Assembly (NCBI GenBank): GCA_002928965.1
Contig: PERU01000037.1
Coordinates: forward strand, 1 to 35,104
Reading direction: 5' to 3'
Origin: Methylomonas sp.
GTDB taxonomy: Bacteria; Pseudomonadota; Gammaproteobacteria; Methylococcales; Methylomonadaceae
DNA length: 35,104 nt
Positions within the stretch are counted from its first letter, which is position 1. The number at the start of each line of letters is the position of its first letter. Below the pieces are notes generated by a model. It worked only from the letters and a program-made list of their open reading frames with translations. It did not search any database and was not told the DNA's origin. Positions 33,782 to 35,104 of this stretch are shown piece by piece. The position numbers were made by a program, and so were the translations under genes.

Positions 33782-35104
33782 TTAAGCGAAAGTGTCGCCC
33801 ATTAAGGTATCAAACCAGGTCAGCATGTCCTGATAGTTTTCCGAGCTGGCAGTTAATGCGGATAACGCTTTACCCTGATTATGCTGGGCCGGGATTAGCA
33901 TTTTTTTAGTGGCGGTATCGTATTGATACACGGCAGATAGCCAAGTGGCTGTAGAAGCCGTGATAGGGGTATAACAGGCCGAGTTGGTGACCGGTGCAGG
34001 GTCCGGATTTTGGCCTTGTAACATCCGTAAAATGGCATCCGTACAGGTTTTAGCTTGCTGATTGCCAATGTGGCCTGCCTTGGGCATAGTCGTGTGACTG
34101 GCGTCACCAATAACGTGGATGTTGTTGGCTACGGTGGATTGGTAGTTCAACACATCGATCATCGCAAACCGCCCATCCGGACTATTGACTAATCCAGCAT
34201 CAATCAATAACTTTGGCGCTCGTTGTGGCGGGATGGGATTGAATACACCGGCTGTCACGCTTTTGCCAACCGTTAAGCCTTGGTCATAAATAACCGTTCG
34301 TGATTGACTGTTCACATCGGTAATTTTGCAGCCTGATTGATAATCCACGTAGCCGGCATGAGTCACTGTAAACGCATGCCAGAAATTGTCCTTTTCAACC
34401 ACGATGTCTGCATTGGCATCCAACACAATCACTTGGCTGGCGGGCTTATTCTTTTTCAGCCAATCTGCAATCACGCAAGCCCGCTCATACGGTCCGGGTG
34501 GGCAACGATAGGGCATCAATGGGATAGTGATGACTACTGGTTGACCGTTTTGCAGATTAAGCAGTTGATTACGCAGCAGGGTAGTTTGCGGGCCGGCTTT
34601 CCAGGCGTGAGGAATCAGTGTGTCATATTCTGAAACATTGTTCATGCCAGGTAATAAATCAAAGTCTAGCCCTGGGGCAACTACTAATTTGTCAAAGGAC
34701 AGACTGCTGTTATCGGCTAAACTAATTGCACTTGCACCAATTTGAACCACTTCTTTATTGACCAATTTGACACCATAGTGTTTTACCAACGTGTCATAGA
34801 CATACGTTAAATTGGCAAGTGTGCGTTGACCTGTCAGTACCGTATTGCTCATGATATTAGAAGCGTAACTGGGGCTTTTTTCCACCAATGTTACATTGAC
34901 ACCCGTGCCTCCCCAAAGCCGCAGGTATTTTGCCATCGTTGCACCAGCCATACCGCCGCCCAACACCACAATGTTACCTGAGATGCCGGTATTGGTTGGC
35001 ACCGGAAACTGCACCGGTCCGGTAAAGTCGTCAGCAAAGCTAGGGAATGCAGATAGTGTCAAAAGCCCCAATCCGCTGATGCTCATCGTACTGATAAAAT
35101 TTCG
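33782..35104 (-). CDS. FccB-like flavocytochrome c sulfide dehydrogenase flavoprotein, 5'-truncated by window edge
   Basis: Periplasmic FAD protein of the sulfide:quinone-reductase/FCSD group. The FAD-binding motif VVLGGGMAGATMAKYL is near the N-terminus. LVVAPGLDFD, the FCSD signature PYRCPPGPYERAC, the second FAD motif HVIGDASHTTMPKAGHIGNQ and the late CYTPI segment follow. The Cys of the signature and that of CYTPI correspond to the two redox cysteines of FccB. The first in-frame ATG is at 35086, but the frame stays open to the edge, reading RNFIST before SISGLGLLTLSAFPSFA. This looks like the end of a Tat signal (RRNFI...), so the true start is outside the window. FccB normally pairs with a c-type cytochrome, which should lie upstream if present. 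Confidence 0.88.
   Translation of the reverse strand, partial: RNFISTMSISGLGLLTLSAFPSFADDFTGPVQFPVPTNTGISGNIVVLGGGMAGATMAKYLRLWGGTGVNVTLVEKSPSYASNIMSNTVLTGQRTLANLTYVYDTLVKHYGVKLVNKEVVQIGASAISLADNSSLSFDKLVVAPGLDFDLLPGMNNVSEYDTLIPHAWKAGPQTTLLRNQLLNLQNGQPVVITIPLMPYRCPPGPYERACVIADWLKKNKPASQVIVLDANADIVVEKDNFWHAFTVTHAGYVDYQSGCKITDVNSQSRTVIYDQGLTVGKSVTAGVFNPIPPQRAPKLLIDAGLVNSPDGRFAMIDVLNYQSTVANNIHVIGDASHTTMPKAGHIGNQQAKTCTDAILRMLQGQNPDPAPVTNSACYTPITASTATWLSAVYQYDTATKKMLIPAQHNQGKALSALTASSENYQDMLTWFDTLMGDTFA

Overview
The window looks like chromosome of a mid-GC gammaproteobacterium. The best guess is a methanotroph of the Methylococcales type. The E. coli-like forms of ybiT, ygiQ, dbpA, mobA, hypCDEF and aas/lplT point to Gammaproteobacteria. 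The PEP-CTERM tail of the VPxPSAVWLFGSALIG kind, a PPi-dependent pyruvate phosphate dikinase and several dispersed palindromic repeats fit that group. The lineage is an inference; no methane-oxidation gene is present.

Layout. 1-5.1 kb: an orphan response regulator, a PsiE-family membrane protein and an ABC-F ATPase (YbiT), all on the minus strand, separated by long non-coding gaps with hairpins and one dispersed repeat. 5.1-10.6 kb: mobA on the plus strand, convergent with a tightly coupled hypC-hypD-hypE-hypF operon for the NiFe-hydrogenase cofactor. No hydrogenase structural gene and no hypA/hypB lie in the window. 10.6-11.06 kb: an intergenic region with a pentanucleotide tandem repeat, a perfect hairpin and a MITE-like element. 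11-20.1 kb, all minus strand: dbpA, a B12-binding radical SAM protein (DUF4080 type), a NIT-domain chemoreceptor, an HDOD protein and ppdK. 20.3-21.03 kb: a ribbon-helix-helix/MazF toxin-antitoxin pair with a perfect 17-bp palindrome at its promoter. 21-25 kb: ygiQ coupled to a spermidine-synthase-like gene, then a zinc-ribbon methyltransferase. 25-25.7 kb: tRNA-Asp with a strong promoter, then an hsp20 gene with a sigma-32-like promoter and a leader that can fold over its ribosome binding site. 25.7-30.2 kb: a NUDIX hydrolase, a divergent TetR regulator, and an aas-lplT operon for lysophospholipid re-acylation. 30.4-31.6 kb: repeat hairpins and a PEP-CTERM surface protein. 31.6-33.7 kb: a PhoP/PhoQ-like two-component system, divergent from the PEP-CTERM gene across helically phased repeats. 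33.8 kb to the end: an FccB-like flavocytochrome c sulfide dehydrogenase flavoprotein, cut by the window edge inside its probable Tat signal.

Most genes are core functions. I found no prophage, CRISPR array, complete insertion sequence or clear multi-gene defence island other than the toxin-antitoxin pair. The most interesting signals are regulatory: the hsp20 leader (candidate RNA thermometer), the phased repeats between the PEP-CTERM gene and the PhoP-like regulator, the palindrome over the aas promoter, and the MITE-like element upstream of hypC.
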